Assembly (NCBI GenBank): GCA_016200595.1 | Contig: JACQEL010000911.1 | Location: forward strand, 1 to 5,400 | From: Deltaproteobacteria bacterium | Lineage (GTDB): Bacteria > Desulfobacterota > Binatia > Bin18 | Direction of reading: 5' to 3' | Length of the DNA stretch: 5,400 bases | Part shown: positions 5,156 to 5,400 of the stretch, in pieces | How positions within the stretch are numbered: the stretch's first letter is position 1 | Layout: each line of letters begins with the position of its first letter | Position numbers and translations under genes: made by a program | Notes under the pieces: generated by a model | The model's input: only the letters and a program-made list of their open reading frames with translations | Told to the model about the DNA's origin: nothing | Databases searched by the model: none

Positions 5156-5400
5156 ATGACGTATGTAAGAAGGGGCGGTTATGTGGTGGCTCTGGTGTTG
5201 CTCAGTCTTCTGGGCCAGCCGAGGGCTTGGGCCGAACTCACACCTGGAGAGGTCCTCGGGCAAGAAAACTGGCAACAGGCCAAGGGACTCTTACCGGAGG
5301 CCGTCCTTCACCGTTTTCAGGAGGGGAGCTACCAGGCCAAGATCATTGCCTTGTCCGATACGATGAGCTGGGGGAGTAAATTCAAAGCTGCCTCAGAGAC
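5156..5400 (+). CDS. Exported DUF1329-family protein, 3' end cut by window edge
   Basis: ATG 5156 follows the exporter stop by 10 nt, with AGGAG (5148-5152) only 3 nt before it; no better in-frame start exists nearby. The 81 visible codons show a signal peptide (MTYVRRGG, hydrophobic run to about 20, cleavage near AWA-E at 26/27). Then comes the DUF1329 opening pattern: LTPGEVLGQENWQQAKGLLP, followed by EAVLHRFQEGSYQAKI and FKAASET. DUF1329 proteins have a LolA/LppX-like predicted fold and are often encoded beside RND/MMPL exporters and DUF1302 genes, which suggests a periplasmic carrier for a hydrophobic substrate. The role is not experimentally settled as far as I know. The tight spacing implies translation coupled to the exporter. 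No cysteine lipobox is seen, so it is probably soluble rather than a lipoprotein. Confidence 0.82.
   Translation, partial: MTYVRRGGYVVALVLLSLLGQPRAWAELTPGEVLGQENWQQAKGLLPEAVLHRFQEGSYQAKIIALSDTMSWGSKFKAASE

Noticed and set aside
1..5400. CRISPR array, tRNA, rRNA or transposase gene
   Set aside because: No regularly spaced direct repeats, no cloverleaf with CCA-type acceptor or rRNA-like conserved segments, and no transposase motifs were seen on either strand.

Overview
The window looks like a piece of chromosome from a moderately GC-rich, double-membraned (Gram-negative-type) bacterium. The evidence is an RND/MMPL-type inner-membrane exporter followed directly by an exported DUF1329-type protein, a pairing typical of proteobacteria-like lineages. 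Loose gene packing, decayed genes and a palindromic intergenic repeat suggest a large environmental genome (deltaproteobacterial or Tectomicrobia/Binatia-like would fit). The lineage is inference; no rRNA or marker gene is present.

Left third (1-1610), minus strand. At the left edge lies the 5' part of an exported M23 (LytM-like) peptidase-type gene (771 down to the edge, 257 codons visible). Upstream of it, in the same orientation, is a serine beta-lactamase/D-Ala-D-Ala-carboxypeptidase-like gene (955-1610). It has a strong sigma70-like promoter and a good RBS, but its middle is missing: the N-terminal ~187 residues with the SxxK nucleophile are joined, out of frame, to what looks like the last ~25-30 residues. 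It is called a pseudogene.

Middle (1611-2361), no intact gene. A divergent plus-strand remnant (1750 to ~1940) resembles the N-terminus of a CDP-alcohol phosphatidyltransferase (PssA-like). It carries a one-base frameshift near 1822 and ends at a 72-nt element with perfect 19-bp inverted repeats (1941-2012). Next comes a stretch rich in nested inverted repeats (2121-2329). Its core (2140-2265) can fold into a multibranch structure closed by an 11-bp perfect helix, and it sits about 100 nt upstream of the exporter start. It is either a structured leader/ncRNA or a second palindromic mobile element.

Right half (2362-5400), plus strand. A 927-residue RND exporter of the MMPL type is fused at its C-terminus to a cyclic-nucleotide-binding-like (CNBD/Crp-fold) domain. 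Ten bases after its stop begins a signal-peptide-bearing DUF1329-type protein that runs off the right edge. The two are almost certainly one operon. A working model, inferred only, is that the exporter moves a lipid or other hydrophobic substrate across the inner membrane and hands it to the DUF1329 periplasmic protein (LolA-like fold), with the cytoplasmic CNBD gating activity. The CNBD lacks the glutamate normally needed for ribose contact, so its ligand may not be cAMP or cGMP, or it may have none.
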